Below are positions 7,293 to 14,714 of a stretch of DNA of 64,000 nucleotides, one piece after another (positions within the stretch are counted from its first letter, which is position 1; every line of letters begins with the position of its first letter). This stretch comes from Bacteroidales bacterium (GTDB taxonomy: Bacteria; Bacteroidota; Bacteroidia; Bacteroidales; UBA932). The DNA lies in the NCBI GenBank assembly GCA_021371955.1, contig JAJFVD010000016.1:79616-143615 (forward strand). The letters are read 5' to 3'. A model generated the notes under the pieces. It did not search any database, had not been told where the DNA came from, and saw only the letters and a program-made list of their open reading frames with translations. The translations under genes were made by a program, and so were the position numbers.

Positions 7293-9701
7293 CTAGTTGG
7301 GCACGTTAATTATTGTATTTACCATTGTAACTGCAGAAACCAGAGAAATTGCCCTACCGTTTAATACAGTTTGCACTGTAGTATTGGTGCTGTTTCCCGG
7401 AGAAGACAGTGTTACACCAGAGTTGGCAATTATGGTTCCTACCATAGTTCCGCCCCCTGCATAGTTGATAACAGCTGAGGTTCCAACATACCAGTATACA
7501 TTTTTAGCTAATGCTCCGTTTATCAATATTACACTGCGGGCACCTGAAGGTGTCCCAACTGTAAGTGCGGCAGGAACCTGGAATATCCAGACTGCATTCG
7601 CGTCACCCTGGGCATCCAGAGTAAGGTCTACATTTGTAATATTGTAAGCGCTTCCTGATGTATAAATACCCGGTGCTAAAGTTCTTCCGCCAAGTTCATC
7701 ATTATCCAGTGTTATTCCACCAGGTTTGCTGGCAGGTGAGATACTGTTGTAGAAGTTACGTGCTGCTAAAAGACCTTCCTGAGCTTTTGCCATTGTAACG
7801 GCATTTCCGCCATAAGGACCGCCGGCTTCAAATATAACAGGTGCAGGTGCATCGGTATATATTCTTCCTTTAACATCACCAATATTAAGTGGCGTTTCGG
7901 TATATTTATCGCCGGTACTGTCATGGAAGCCAGTAACCAGAGTTGATGCAGCTGTTGTTCCAATGCTACCGTTGTTAATTACCGAGTATATACCCTGATT
8001 GGTTACTCCTGCGTTTCCGCCGAAAGAGCCAAAAATTGAAGAGAATAGTGGTTCGGCAACTGCTGCTGCTTTTGTAGTGAACTTCCATACATAATTATTC
8101 AGCATTGCTGTTCCCGGTACATTCTTAACACTATTTGTCACAGTAGCTGTATATTCTGTATTTGGCAGAAGATCGGCTGAAGGAGTGAAGTAAGCCACCG
8201 AATTTGCGTATGTAACCGTTCCTAAAACCTGAGTTGTTCCACGCTGTAAAGTAAAGGTTGAACCGGTAATAGTAGCCGGATCCATTGGCACGCTAAATGT
8301 TGCTGTTACAACTTTGTTGAGAACAACACCTGTAGTAAGATTGATTGGGTTAGTGGAAATTATTGTTGGAGCAACAGGTGATACTGTTGTGAATTTCCAG
8401 ATATAATTTGCTGCAAGTGCAATCCCGGCTAAGTTTTTAGCTCCGGTTGTTATTGTTGCAGTATATTCTGTCCCAGGCAAAAGATCACCGAAAGGAATAA
8501 AGGACAATTCATCTCCATTATACGAAACAGTACCTACTATCTGTGTAGTTCCTCTTGATACAGTAAATGTAGAGCCATTGAGAGTAAGCGGATCCATCAG
8601 CATACTGAATTTTGCAGTAACTATTTTCTTCACAATTACGCCGGTTTCAAGATTTATTGGACTTGTGGATGTAACTGTTGGAGCTGTAGTCACTAATGTT
8701 GTGAATTTCCATACATAATCGGCAGCCATAGGGATACCGGCAGGACTTTTCGCAACTGTATTAATTGTGGCAGTATATTCTGTTCCTGATAAAAGATTAC
8801 CCGATGGAATAAAGAATAAATCGGTTCCGTTATATGTAACAGTTCCTAAAACAGGAGTTGTTCCTTGTTTAACTGTAAAGGTTGTTCCCATAAGGCTCAG
8901 CGGGTCCATTGCCATATTAAATCTTGCCGAAATAATTTTATTAAGTGCAACAGACGTTGCATTGTTAGCAGGGTCGGTAGTGAGAACTGCAGGTACCTGG
9001 CCGGTTGAGAATTTCCATTCATAATTGGCCGCCATAGGCATACCGGCAAGACTCTTTGCCCCGGTAGTTATTGTTGCTGTGTATTCGGTTTCCGGTAAGA
9101 GATTAGCGGTTGGCGTGAACAATAAATTTGTTCCGTTGTACGAAACTGCTCCTAAAACCGCAACTGTTCCTCTCTTTAATGTAAACGTTGTTCCGTTAAG
9201 AGTTGAAGGAGTCATTGCCATGTTGAATTGTGCAGTAATGACTTTATTGAGAAGTACTGCTCCTTCGTTTGTAAACGGACTTGTAAATGTCACGGCCGGC
9301 GTGGCATCTGTGCTGAATGTCCATACATAATCTTTCTGTATGGCATTGCCCATCGGGTCTTTAACTGACGTAGTAATCGTACCTGTATAGGTAACATTGG
9401 CTGTCAGTGGGTTCGTTGGCGTAAAGGACGCCGTTTTGTCGTTGTAGGTAATTGTTCCTGCAACGGGTGATAAACCTTGTATAGTGAAAGATGTTGCTGT
9501 AATAGTAGCAGGATTCATCTGTTCATTAAAGGTAACTGTAATAACTTTTGAGAGGGATACTCCCGTAGCTTTGTCGGCAGGGCTTGTGGATTCCACAACC
9601 GGACAAACTCCAGCGATTTCTGCGAAATCGTCTTTTACGCATCCCGCTATTAAAGCAACCATCAGTAATACAAAGGCTGTTAATAGTTTTTTAGTTTTCA
9701 T
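7293..9701 (-). CDS. Ice-binding-like (DUF3494) lipoprotein with five Ig-like domains
   Basis: 802 aa. Lipoprotein signal with lipobox LIAGC (about residue 20). Five tandem Big_5/SbsA-type Ig-like domains of about 105 residues follow (about 33-560); each has a pattern like TSPxNxxTGVxLNKxVTAxFxxxMDPxT and ends with a YxWKFTT strand. The C-terminal 225 residues form a DUF3494 domain, the beta-helical fold of microbial ice-binding proteins and adhesins (FNSI, GNAVWIFQV-like and GTIIANSGVTL segments). The Ig stalk probably lifts the DUF3494 domain off the cell surface. It could be an adhesin rather than an antifreeze protein. Operator-like element copy 3 lies 65 bp upstream. Confidence 0.88.
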   Translation of the reverse strand: MKTKKLLTAFVLLMVALIAGCVKDDFAEIAGVCPVVESTSPADKATGVSLSKVITVTFNEQMNPATITATSFTIQGLSPVAGTITYNDKTASFTPTNPLTANVTYTGTITTSVKDPMGNAIQKDYVWTFSTDATPAVTFTSPFTNEGAVLLNKVITAQFNMAMTPSTLNGTTFTLKRGTVAVLGAVSYNGTNLLFTPTANLLPETEYTATITTGAKSLAGMPMAANYEWKFSTGQVPAVLTTDPANNATSVALNKIISARFNMAMDPLSLMGTTFTVKQGTTPVLGTVTYNGTDLFFIPSGNLLSGTEYTATINTVAKSPAGIPMAADYVWKFTTLVTTAPTVTSTSPINLETGVIVKKIVTAKFSMLMDPLTLNGSTFTVSRGTTQIVGTVSYNGDELSFIPFGDLLPGTEYTATITTGAKNLAGIALAANYIWKFTTVSPVAPTIISTNPINLTTGVVLNKVVTATFSVPMDPATITGSTFTLQRGTTQVLGTVTYANSVAYFTPSADLLPNTEYTATVTNSVKNVPGTAMLNNYVWKFTTKAAAVAEPLFSSIFGSFGGNAGVTNQGIYSVINNGSIGTTAASTLVTGFHDSTGDKYTETPLNIGDVKGRIYTDAPAPVIFEAGGPYGGNAVTMAKAQEGLLAARNFYNSISPASKPGGITLDNDELGGRTLAPGIYTSGSAYNITNVDLTLDAQGDANAVWIFQVPAALTVGTPSGARSVILINGALAKNVYWYVGTSAVINYAGGGTMVGTIIANSGVTLSSPGNSTNTTVQTVLNGRAISLVSAVTMVNTIINVPN

Positions 9702-9765
9702 TTTGTGTTTTTTAATTGTGTTAAATTTTTGTTCAATAAAGATATGTCTGTATAATTTTTAGAGT

Positions 9766-9802
9766 GTTACAGAATTGCATAATAGAATTACACAATTCAC
9801 AC
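9766..9802 (-). promoter_or_regulatory. Shared operator-like element, copy 3
   Basis: Minus strand: GTGTGAATTGTGTAATT, nine bases, AATTCTGTAACAC. It keeps the GTGTGA start, the inverted AATT half-sites and the TGTAAC end of copies 1 and 4. It ends 65 bp upstream of the start at 9701. Confidence 0.6.
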
Positions 9803-9806
9803 AGAT

Positions 9807-10901
9807 TTAATTTTTGCGCTCTTCCTTCTCTTCTGATTTTTTCACCCTTTCAGATTTTGTCCGTTGAGTTTGAGTGGTTTCCGCTTTGCGTTCTGTTTTA
9901 ACATTTTGTTCAATGACTTCCTTCTCTCTTTGGTGCTGTTTTTGAATTTGTTGAGGAGGAATAGCTTGTCGCTGTGGCTGCACATTTTGCCTTTGAGGCT
10001 GAGTGGCCTGACGTTCAGGCTGAACATTTTGCCTTTGAGGCTGAGTAGTTTGCCTGTTTTCATTTCCAGGCCTGGTTGATTCATTTCTAACGGAAGGCTG
10101 TCTCACATTCTCCGGTCTTTTTACCTGTTTTGGTGCAGGTCTTTTATCCCTGTCTGAGCTGTTTCTCATCTGAGGCCTGTAAATCTGCAGTTGGCCATTG
10201 TTCATGCTTTGGCCGGGTCTGCTATTGTCGCGGATTGAAACCGGTCTTACACTTCTGCCTATTATTCGTTGCACATCTGACCTGTCCGGTCCTGAGACAT
10301 ATGTTGCATGCCTTCTGCTGTCTACATATGTTTTATTAATTACTGTGGAATTTCTGATAATCCGGTCATGATTATTTCTGTCTATATAGTAACGGCTGAT
10401 ATCGCGTCTTTGAAGATCCCTGTCTCTTACAAACATCCAGTAATCTCTGTCCCTGTCATATCCTCTGCCAAAACTTAGAGTAATGCTGATGCCCGGCCTC
10501 ATTGGCGACCAGCCGTAATAACCATTTGCTCTTCTCCAGGTTACCCAGGCAGGGCCCCACTGGTTGTCCGGTAACCAAAACCAGCCGTAATCATTATCAT
10601 AATCCCACCGTCCATAGTGAAAAGGTGCCCAGCCCCAGTCATAATCGGAGACCCATGTCCATCCATAGTCCGAAAGTACCCAGTATCCGTTTGAAGAGTA
10701 AGGAACGAAGTTCTGTCCTGCATCCGGAATCCAGATATATCCATAATCGGGATCATCTATCCACTGGCCGTATGGGCTCAGTTCGTCATAGAAAACCTGA
10801 AAACTGACATTTGCCTGTTGTGCAGATGCCTGTTTCGAAAACATTACCGATGAAATAATTATTCCAAGTAATATTGCTAAAATTTTAATTTTTGATTTCA
10901 T
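9807..10901 (-). CDS. DUF6600-type secreted Tyr/Trp-rich protein
   Basis: 364 aa with a signal peptide (to QASAQ). Residues about 30-135 are rich in Trp, Tyr, Asp and Gly with repeated short motifs (YGQWIDDPDYGYIW, GYWVLSDYGWTWVSDYDWG, GRWDYDNDYGWFWLPDNQWGPAW), the mark of DUF6600. The last third is low-complexity Gln/Arg/Pro with repeats of QPQRQNVQPERQAT and a charged tail. No activity is known to me; the composition suggests a surface or periplasmic structural protein. It overlaps the upstream AI-2E-family gene by 4 bp, so it is the last gene of the 13.2-9.8 kb operon. Confidence 0.8.
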   Translation of the reverse strand: MKSKIKILAILLGIIISSVMFSKQASAQQANVSFQVFYDELSPYGQWIDDPDYGYIWIPDAGQNFVPYSSNGYWVLSDYGWTWVSDYDWGWAPFHYGRWDYDNDYGWFWLPDNQWGPAWVTWRRANGYYGWSPMRPGISITLSFGRGYDRDRDYWMFVRDRDLQRRDISRYYIDRNNHDRIIRNSTVINKTYVDSRRHATYVSGPDRSDVQRIIGRSVRPVSIRDNSRPGQSMNNGQLQIYRPQMRNSSDRDKRPAPKQVKRPENVRQPSVRNESTRPGNENRQTTQPQRQNVQPERQATQPQRQNVQPQRQAIPPQQIQKQHQREKEVIEQNVKTERKAETTQTQRTKSERVKKSEEKEERKN

Positions 10902-12016
10902 AGTATTTCCGTTTTTTTACTAATCTTTTTTTTAAAAATCGGCTTTAATTTGAGCATGGATGGCATAGTGTCACCTAATAAAAACCCCCATGGCTTTAAT
11001 GATTCAACATGGTCAAATATGAGTTTGACAATGGCAAGAAGAGGAATGGAAAGAAACATTCCCGGAATGCCCCAGAGTGCATTCCCCGCAATAACTACAA
11101 TTATCGAAAACAGTGCATTGATTTTGACTTTCGATGCAACAATTTTAGGAACGATATAATTATTGTCAATTAACTGAATTATATAATATATAATCAAAAC
11201 GTAAACAGCATACCACGCTGTAGATTTGGTAGCGAGGGCAATCATCATAGGTAAAGCAACCGCCACCAGTCCGCCGATGTAGGGAATGAGGTTGAGCAAT
11301 GCTCCAATAATTCCCAGCAGAATTGCATATTCAATCCCAAGAGCGAAAAGAGTAATGACTTGCATTAAGGCGACCAATACTGTTTCTATAATAAGACCTG
11401 TAAGATATTTCTGAACGACTGTCTTTGTCTGGGTAGTAATCTCTTTTACGTTGGATTGGTTGTCTTCACCAAAAAGTCTGCTGATAAAATCCAATATAAG
11501 AGGCTGGTAGAATAAAATTAAAAAAGTATAAACAGGTATTATCAACACAATAACGATCCAGCCGCCTACTGCAACTAATGTTTGTCCTATTGCCGCACCG
11601 CTGATATTAATGAGTTCTCCTTTTGTCTTTGCAATCCACTCCCGGATATTATGCGGTTCGATATTGAAATACCCGGATGCCCATGTGATTGTTTGGTTTA
11701 GCAATTCTGTAAACCGGTCTACCAATAACGGCCATGATTCACTGAACTGAACAGACTGCGATATTAACAATCCTCCCAGGGCAATAATTACTGATAAGGA
11801 GAGAACTAATGAAATTAAAATTGCTACAATCCTGTTAATCTTCAATTTCACAAAGAAATTGACTACCGGATTGAGCAATATTGCAATAATGATTGAAAAA
11901 ACTATAGGAATTATAATGCCCTGAGCGACATACAAAATCGCTAAAAATGCAATGAGGCCAACGCAAAAAATTGCTGCCTTTGCGTAAAATGGAAATTGTA
12001 TCTCTTTATCTGACAT
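10898..12016 (-). CDS. AI-2E family transporter (PF01594) permease
   Basis: 372 aa with about eight transmembrane helices. The conserved signatures IIPIVFSIIIAILLNPVVNF near the N-terminus and GALLNLIPYIGGLVAVALP and NNYIVPKIVASKVKINAL later are those of the AI-2E/PerM family. Members have been linked to autoinducer export and to Na+/H+ antiport, so substrate cannot be read from sequence. It sits in an operon with small stress-type proteins, which argues for an envelope-stress or osmotic role (inference). Confidence 0.88.
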   Translation of the reverse strand: MSDKEIQFPFYAKAAIFCVGLIAFLAILYVAQGIIIPIVFSIIIAILLNPVVNFFVKLKINRIVAILISLVLSLSVIIALGGLLISQSVQFSESWPLLVDRFTELLNQTITWASGYFNIEPHNIREWIAKTKGELINISGAAIGQTLVAVGGWIVIVLIIPVYTFLILFYQPLILDFISRLFGEDNQSNVKEITTQTKTVVQKYLTGLIIETVLVALMQVITLFALGIEYAILLGIIGALLNLIPYIGGLVAVALPMMIALATKSTAWYAVYVLIIYYIIQLIDNNYIVPKIVASKVKINALFSIIVVIAGNALWGIPGMFLSIPLLAIVKLIFDHVESLKPWGFLLGDTMPSMLKLKPIFKKKISKKTEIL

Positions 12017-12028
12017 AGCATTAATTTT

Positions 12029-12409
12029 TCATTCCCTTTTTCGTAATATCTGTTGAAACATATACCTTCCGAATGATTTAATTCCTGAAGGATGCTGAGA
12101 GACAAAACTCATCACACCTAATTGTAAAATAGATCCTAATAACTTGCGAAAAGCATTTCCGGAAGTCCCGATGAATATTTTTTTTGACAGGTAGCCTGTA
12201 GCCAATCCCAGAGCCGTCCCAACTATGTCTGTAACAATAGTTGGTGATGAAATTGTTTGCCGGAGGGAGTTTTTAAGAAGATTTACCAATCGTAAACTAT
12301 CATAAGTATAAATAAACTGCTCTTTAAGGAGCTGCCCACTTATAGCCTGTTCCATTTCCAATAGTTGTATGGATTTTTCAAGTTCCTCAACCGATTCAAT
12401 GTTTCTCAT
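12029..12409 (-). CDS. Hypothetical protein of stress operon
   Basis: 126 aa. N-terminal helix rich in Glu (IESVEELEKSIQLLEMEQAISG), then a glycine-rich hydrophobic stretch (TDIVGTALGLATGYLSKKIFIG) and a second hydrophobic segment (LLGSILQLGVMSFV). It looks like a small membrane-associated protein. Similar proteins are found beside YtxH and holin-like genes in Bacteroidota, but I know of no assigned function. It lies 7 bp after the holin-like gene. Confidence 0.7.
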   Translation of the reverse strand: MRNIESVEELEKSIQLLEMEQAISGQLLKEQFIYTYDSLRLVNLLKNSLRQTISSPTIVTDIVGTALGLATGYLSKKIFIGTSGNAFRKLLGSILQLGVMSFVSQHPSGIKSFGRYMFQQILRKRE

Positions 12410-12416
12410 ACTAATA

Positions 12417-12758
12417 TTATTTAAGCAAATGTTTAATAATATAATTCCTTGTAATTTTTATAATCCATTTGCGCATAAACAGAGTTATTACAATCGCAAT
12501 TAGAATATAAAAACCGCCTATCAGGAAGAATCCGTAATAGGCTTTGCCTGTAATGTCTCCTAGCCAAAAGGCTAACCCCAGATTTAAAAAAAGCATGAAA
12601 GACGCAAATAAGATAAAGGCAACAGAGCGAAGTGCCAAAGAAGAAAAAACATCAGATGTTTTATCAAGAGCTTTTAGCTTTAGTAGTTCTGCACTTGTTT
12701 TGCCGTACTCAACAACTCTTTCAAGCAGTTTTTCAATTAACTTAGCATTGTCTTCCAT
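12417..12758 (-). CDS. Holin-like membrane protein (phage holin superfamily III type)
   Basis: 113 aa. A helical N-terminus (KLIEKLLERVVEYGKTSAELLKLKALDKTSD) is followed by two transmembrane helices (about 44-65 and 72-93) and a basic tail. This is the layout of the Holin-X/PF07332 family, which in chromosomal settings is usually not a phage lysis protein but a small envelope protein. Position between YtxH and the hypothetical gene supports a stress-operon role. Confidence 0.72.
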   Translation of the reverse strand: MEDNAKLIEKLLERVVEYGKTSAELLKLKALDKTSDVFSSLALRSVAFILFASFMLFLNLGLAFWLGDITGKAYYGFFLIGGFYILIAIVITLFMRKWIIKITRNYIIKHLLK

Positions 12759-12772
12759 GACTTAAATAATTA

Positions 12773-13027
12773 TTAGACTTTAACCTTAGCAGAATTCATC
12801 TCTTTTTCCACCTTTTCCTCTACCTCTTCTTTGGCATCTTCAAATTTTTCGCTGAAGTTGTCAATAAAATCATCCAGTTTGTCCTTCAATCCTTCTGCAT
12901 AATCCTCACCCTTCTTTGAAATCTTCTTTCTCATATCCGATCCTTTTTCGGGAGCAAACAGAATTCCCAATAACGCACCGGCGGCTACGCCTGCCAAAAT
13001 GCCTAACAATACTTTTCCTGTGTCCAT
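12773..13027 (-). CDS. YtxH-domain protein
   Basis: 84 aa from the ATG at 13027. This start is chosen because it begins directly with MDTGKVLLGILAGVAAGALLGILFAPEKG, the standard YtxH N-terminus; the longer in-frame version would overlap the end of the lmo0937-type gene. The glycine-rich hydrophobic helix is followed by a long amphipathic, Lys/Glu-rich helix (about 30-84). YtxH proteins are general-stress proteins of unknown mechanism. Confidence 0.82.
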   Translation of the reverse strand: MDTGKVLLGILAGVAAGALLGILFAPEKGSDMRKKISKKGEDYAEGLKDKLDDFIDNFSEKFEDAKEEVEEKVEKEMNSAKVKV

Positions 13028-13061
13028 AATTTTATAATTGATAGTTGTTAATAAATTAATT

Positions 13062-13217
13062 TTATAAGATTTTTTTACCACTGATAATTCTGAGTAGTAT
13101 TGCGATTATTGCAATTACCAGAAGTATGTGTATAATGCCGCCTGCACTGTAGGCGAAAAATCCAATTGCCCATGCGACAATCAGAATTACTGCAATAAGG
13201 TAAAGTAAGCTTCCCAT
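13062..13217 (-). CDS. lmo0937-type small membrane peptide
   Basis: 51 aa: starts MGSLLYLIAVILIVAWAIGF, continues FAYSAGGIIHILLVIAIIAI and ends ISGKKIL. Two hydrophobic helices with a central GG-I-IH-LLVIAI motif match the lmo0937 family (DUF5670), stress-induced peptides typically about 50 aa long. It is the first gene after operator-like element copy 4 and starts the six-gene operon that continues to the DUF6600 gene. Confidence 0.82.
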   Translation of the reverse strand: MGSLLYLIAVILIVAWAIGFFAYSAGGIIHILLVIAIIAILLRIISGKKIL

Positions 13218-13280
13218 GATTTCCGATTTTAATTATTGATTTGATTGCATACAAAGGTGCATCCCTGAATACTGAGAAGT

Positions 13281-13317
13281 GTTACACAACTCTTGAAATA
13301 AGTTGCATCTTTCACAC
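13281..13317 (-). promoter_or_regulatory. Shared operator-like element, copy 4
   Basis: Minus strand: GTGTGAAAGATGCAACT, nine bases, AGTTGTGTAAC. Half-sites CAACT and AGTTG are inverted. It ends 64 bp upstream of the lmo0937-type start at 13217, the same spacing as copies 1-3. Confidence 0.65.
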
Positions 13318-13321
13318 ATTA

Positions 13322-13482
13322 CCGGCGGCGAGTTGTGTTTTATCACTCATCGATTTATCCACTGTCACCTAATTGCTGATGGCTTGTGCGTCCTCCTGCG
13401 CTGCGCTTCGTCCGGCCGAATCGCCCTCAGCAATTAGGTGACAGTGTTAAGAGAGTGTTCAAAATTTACAACTCGCCGCCGG
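13322..13482 (+). repeat. Palindromic interspersed repeat (copy B)
   Basis: Nested inverted repeat. Outer 15-bp arms CCGGCGGCGAGTTGT and ACAACTCGCCGCCGG are perfect. Inner 20-bp arms at 13360-13379 and 13427-13446 (CACTGTCACCTAATTGCTGA and its reverse complement) are also perfect. The core carries GGCTTGTGCGTCCTC and CCGGCCGAATCGCC, shared with the other copies. Confidence 0.85.
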
Positions 13483-13578
13483 AGACTGACTTAAGTTTCC
13501 CACATCGCTAAACAAGTAAAAAGATAAGATTTCGCAGACTTGCTTTTTATGGCAGCCCAATGCGTAGAATACCAAATG

Positions 13579-13623
13579 GTTGCTAAAAATGAAGAGACAT
13601 GAGTTCTCTTCATTTTTAGCAAC
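13579..13623. repeat. Perfect 19-bp-arm hairpin
   Basis: GTTGCTAAAAATGAAGAGA and its exact reverse complement enclose a 7-base loop. The TTGCTAA ends are shared with the hairpin at 13958-14000. No T run directly follows either arm outside the stem, so a terminator role is uncertain. Confidence 0.75.
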
Positions 13624-13733
13624 TAATTCAATGTTAGGGTGTTTCAGCGTTTAGGCCTTTTTGTGTTACCCTCTTTTTAGGGGCAATTAGGTGCTCCTTC
13701 GTCGCAGGTTTACGCCTCCGGCGGTGGCGCCTT

Positions 13734-13800
13734 ACCCCAGGGGTGGCTCCTTTCGACGACCGCAGGGTTTTAACCGCGGCGCAGCCGCACCATATTTTTT
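13734..13800 (+). repeat. 67-bp repeat block, copy 1
   Basis: ACCCCAGGGGTGGCTCC at the left and AACCGCGGCGCAGCCGCACC followed by ATATTTTTT at the right recur in reverse orientation at 27296-27363, with a more variable centre containing ACCGC. The GC-rich part contains the palindrome GCGGCGCAGCCGC. Confidence 0.7.
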
Positions 13801-13834
13801 ACTAAAACGTAAGATATTAACATTGTGACAGATA

Positions 13835-13870
13835 CAACTTATTGTGGCAGCACTGCTGCCACATAAGTTG
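13835..13870. repeat. Hairpin with near-perfect 17-bp arms
   Basis: CAACTTATTGTGGCAGCA pairs with TGCTGCCACATAAGTTG, with one extra base in the left arm and a single-base gap between arms. Confidence 0.7.
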
Positions 13871-13957
13871 CATTTTGCTCACTAATAAAGACTTGTTAAA
13901 ATATAATTCATCGGCGAGACTCTGCCCTGTTCGTCTAATAATCGCATTACCAATTAC

Positions 13958-14000
13958 TTGCTAAGAACACGCAGACATTAAGTCTGCGCGTTTTTAGCAA
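13958..14000. repeat. Hairpin with 19-bp arms, TTGCTAA ends
   Basis: TTGCTAAGAACACGCAGAC pairs with GTCTGCGCGTTTTTAGCAA (two mismatches) around a 5-base loop. The terminal TTGCTAA matches the ends of the 13579-13623 hairpin, so the two are likely members of one family. Confidence 0.7.
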
Positions 14001-14031
14001 CTTGCTGGTTATATGGCGTTTGACTCAGTCT

Positions 14032-14184
14032 CCGGCAGCGAGTTGAAAATCGCTAAGCACCTTTTTCATTGCCAACTAATTGATGAGGGCGATTCGGCCG
14101 GAACGAGCATCGCGAGCGAGGACGCACAAGCCCGAAACAATTAGTTGGCAATGTGTAGATGGCTGATATAGACGCAACTCGCAG
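14032..14184 (-). repeat. Palindromic interspersed repeat (copy C)
   Basis: Reverse-orientation copy. Inner 16-bp arms CATTGCCAACTAATTG (14067-14082) and CAATTAGTTGGCAATG (14138-14153) are exact. The core reads CGATTCGGCCGG to GGACGCACAAGCCCG, the reverse complement of the core of copies B, D and E. Outer ends carry GGCAGCGAGTTG and CAACTCGC. Confidence 0.82.
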
Positions 14185-14201
14185 GCAGCGAGTAAAAAAA
14201 C

Positions 14202-14233
14202 GCAGAGGCTGCCTAATTTTAGACAGCCTCTGC
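14202..14233 (-). terminator. Rho-independent terminator of the two-component operon
   Basis: Arms GCAGAGGCTGCCTAA and TTAGACAGCCTCTGC form a 15-bp stem with one mismatch. On the minus strand the stem is followed by GTTTTTTTAC. It lies 32 bp beyond the stop of the response-regulator gene. Confidence 0.88.
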
Positions 14234-14264
14234 AAGATTGCGATATCGGTACGGAGAAGGAAAA

Positions 14265-14714
14265 CTATTTGCTGGTTACATCCATATACCAGTTTAGTGC
14301 CTTCTCTGTTTTCTTAATATGAGTAATTGTGGAAATAGCTTTTCTAAGCCGGACAAATGCTGTTTCGCTTTTGACTATATAATCAAAGGCATTATGGTGC
14401 ATACAATTGATTGCAACTTCAATTTTATCCTGGGAAGACAACATCACAACAGGAATATCCGGATTAATTGATTTAATTTCGTCCAGCACCTGAATTCCAT
14501 TCATTGCATTTTTATCTGAACTGTCCAGATAGTAATCCAATACAACCACATCCGGCTTTTGAGATAAATTTGCAATGCACATTTCCCCTGTAGCATATGT
14601 TTCCAGAATAAAATTATCATTCTGCAGTAGTTCAATCTCCAGCACTTTCAAATACAGCGCATCATCATCTACCAAAAAAAGCTTTATCTTTTTTTCGTTA
14701 CTCATCTTTTCCAT
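14265..14714 (-). CDS. Single-domain response regulator
   Basis: 149 aa. A receiver domain fills nearly the whole protein: acidic pocket VDDD (about 15-18), phospho-acceptor Asp60 in VVVLDYYLD, conserved Ser/Thr in VVMLSSQ and Lys in YIVKSE. No output domain follows, only a short helical tail, so it probably relays phosphate or acts by protein contact. The start codon overlaps the end of the hybrid kinase gene by 17 bp (or 8 bp with the Met at residue 4), which indicates co-translation. Confidence 0.88.
   Translation of the reverse strand: MEKMSNEKKIKLFLVDDDALYLKVLEIELLQNDNFILETYATGEMCIANLSQKPDVVVLDYYLDSSDKNAMNGIQVLDEIKSINPDIPVVMLSSQDKIEVAINCMHHNAFDYIVKSETAFVRLRKAISTITHIKKTEKALNWYMDVTSK

Larger units (their letters stand above)
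13218..14264. other. Gene-free repeat block of about 1 kb
   Basis: No convincing coding frame is present. The block holds operator-like element copy 4, two interspersed palindromic repeats in opposite orientation (B at 13322-13482, C at 14032-14184), three long hairpins (13579-13623, 13835-13870, 13958-14000), a 67-bp block repeated at 27296-27363, and a terminator at 14202-14233. Confidence 0.8.

Noticed and set aside
14053..14235. A minus-strand open frame of 60 codons through repeat copy C and the terminator.
   Set aside because: It is made of repeat and terminator sequence; no protein character.
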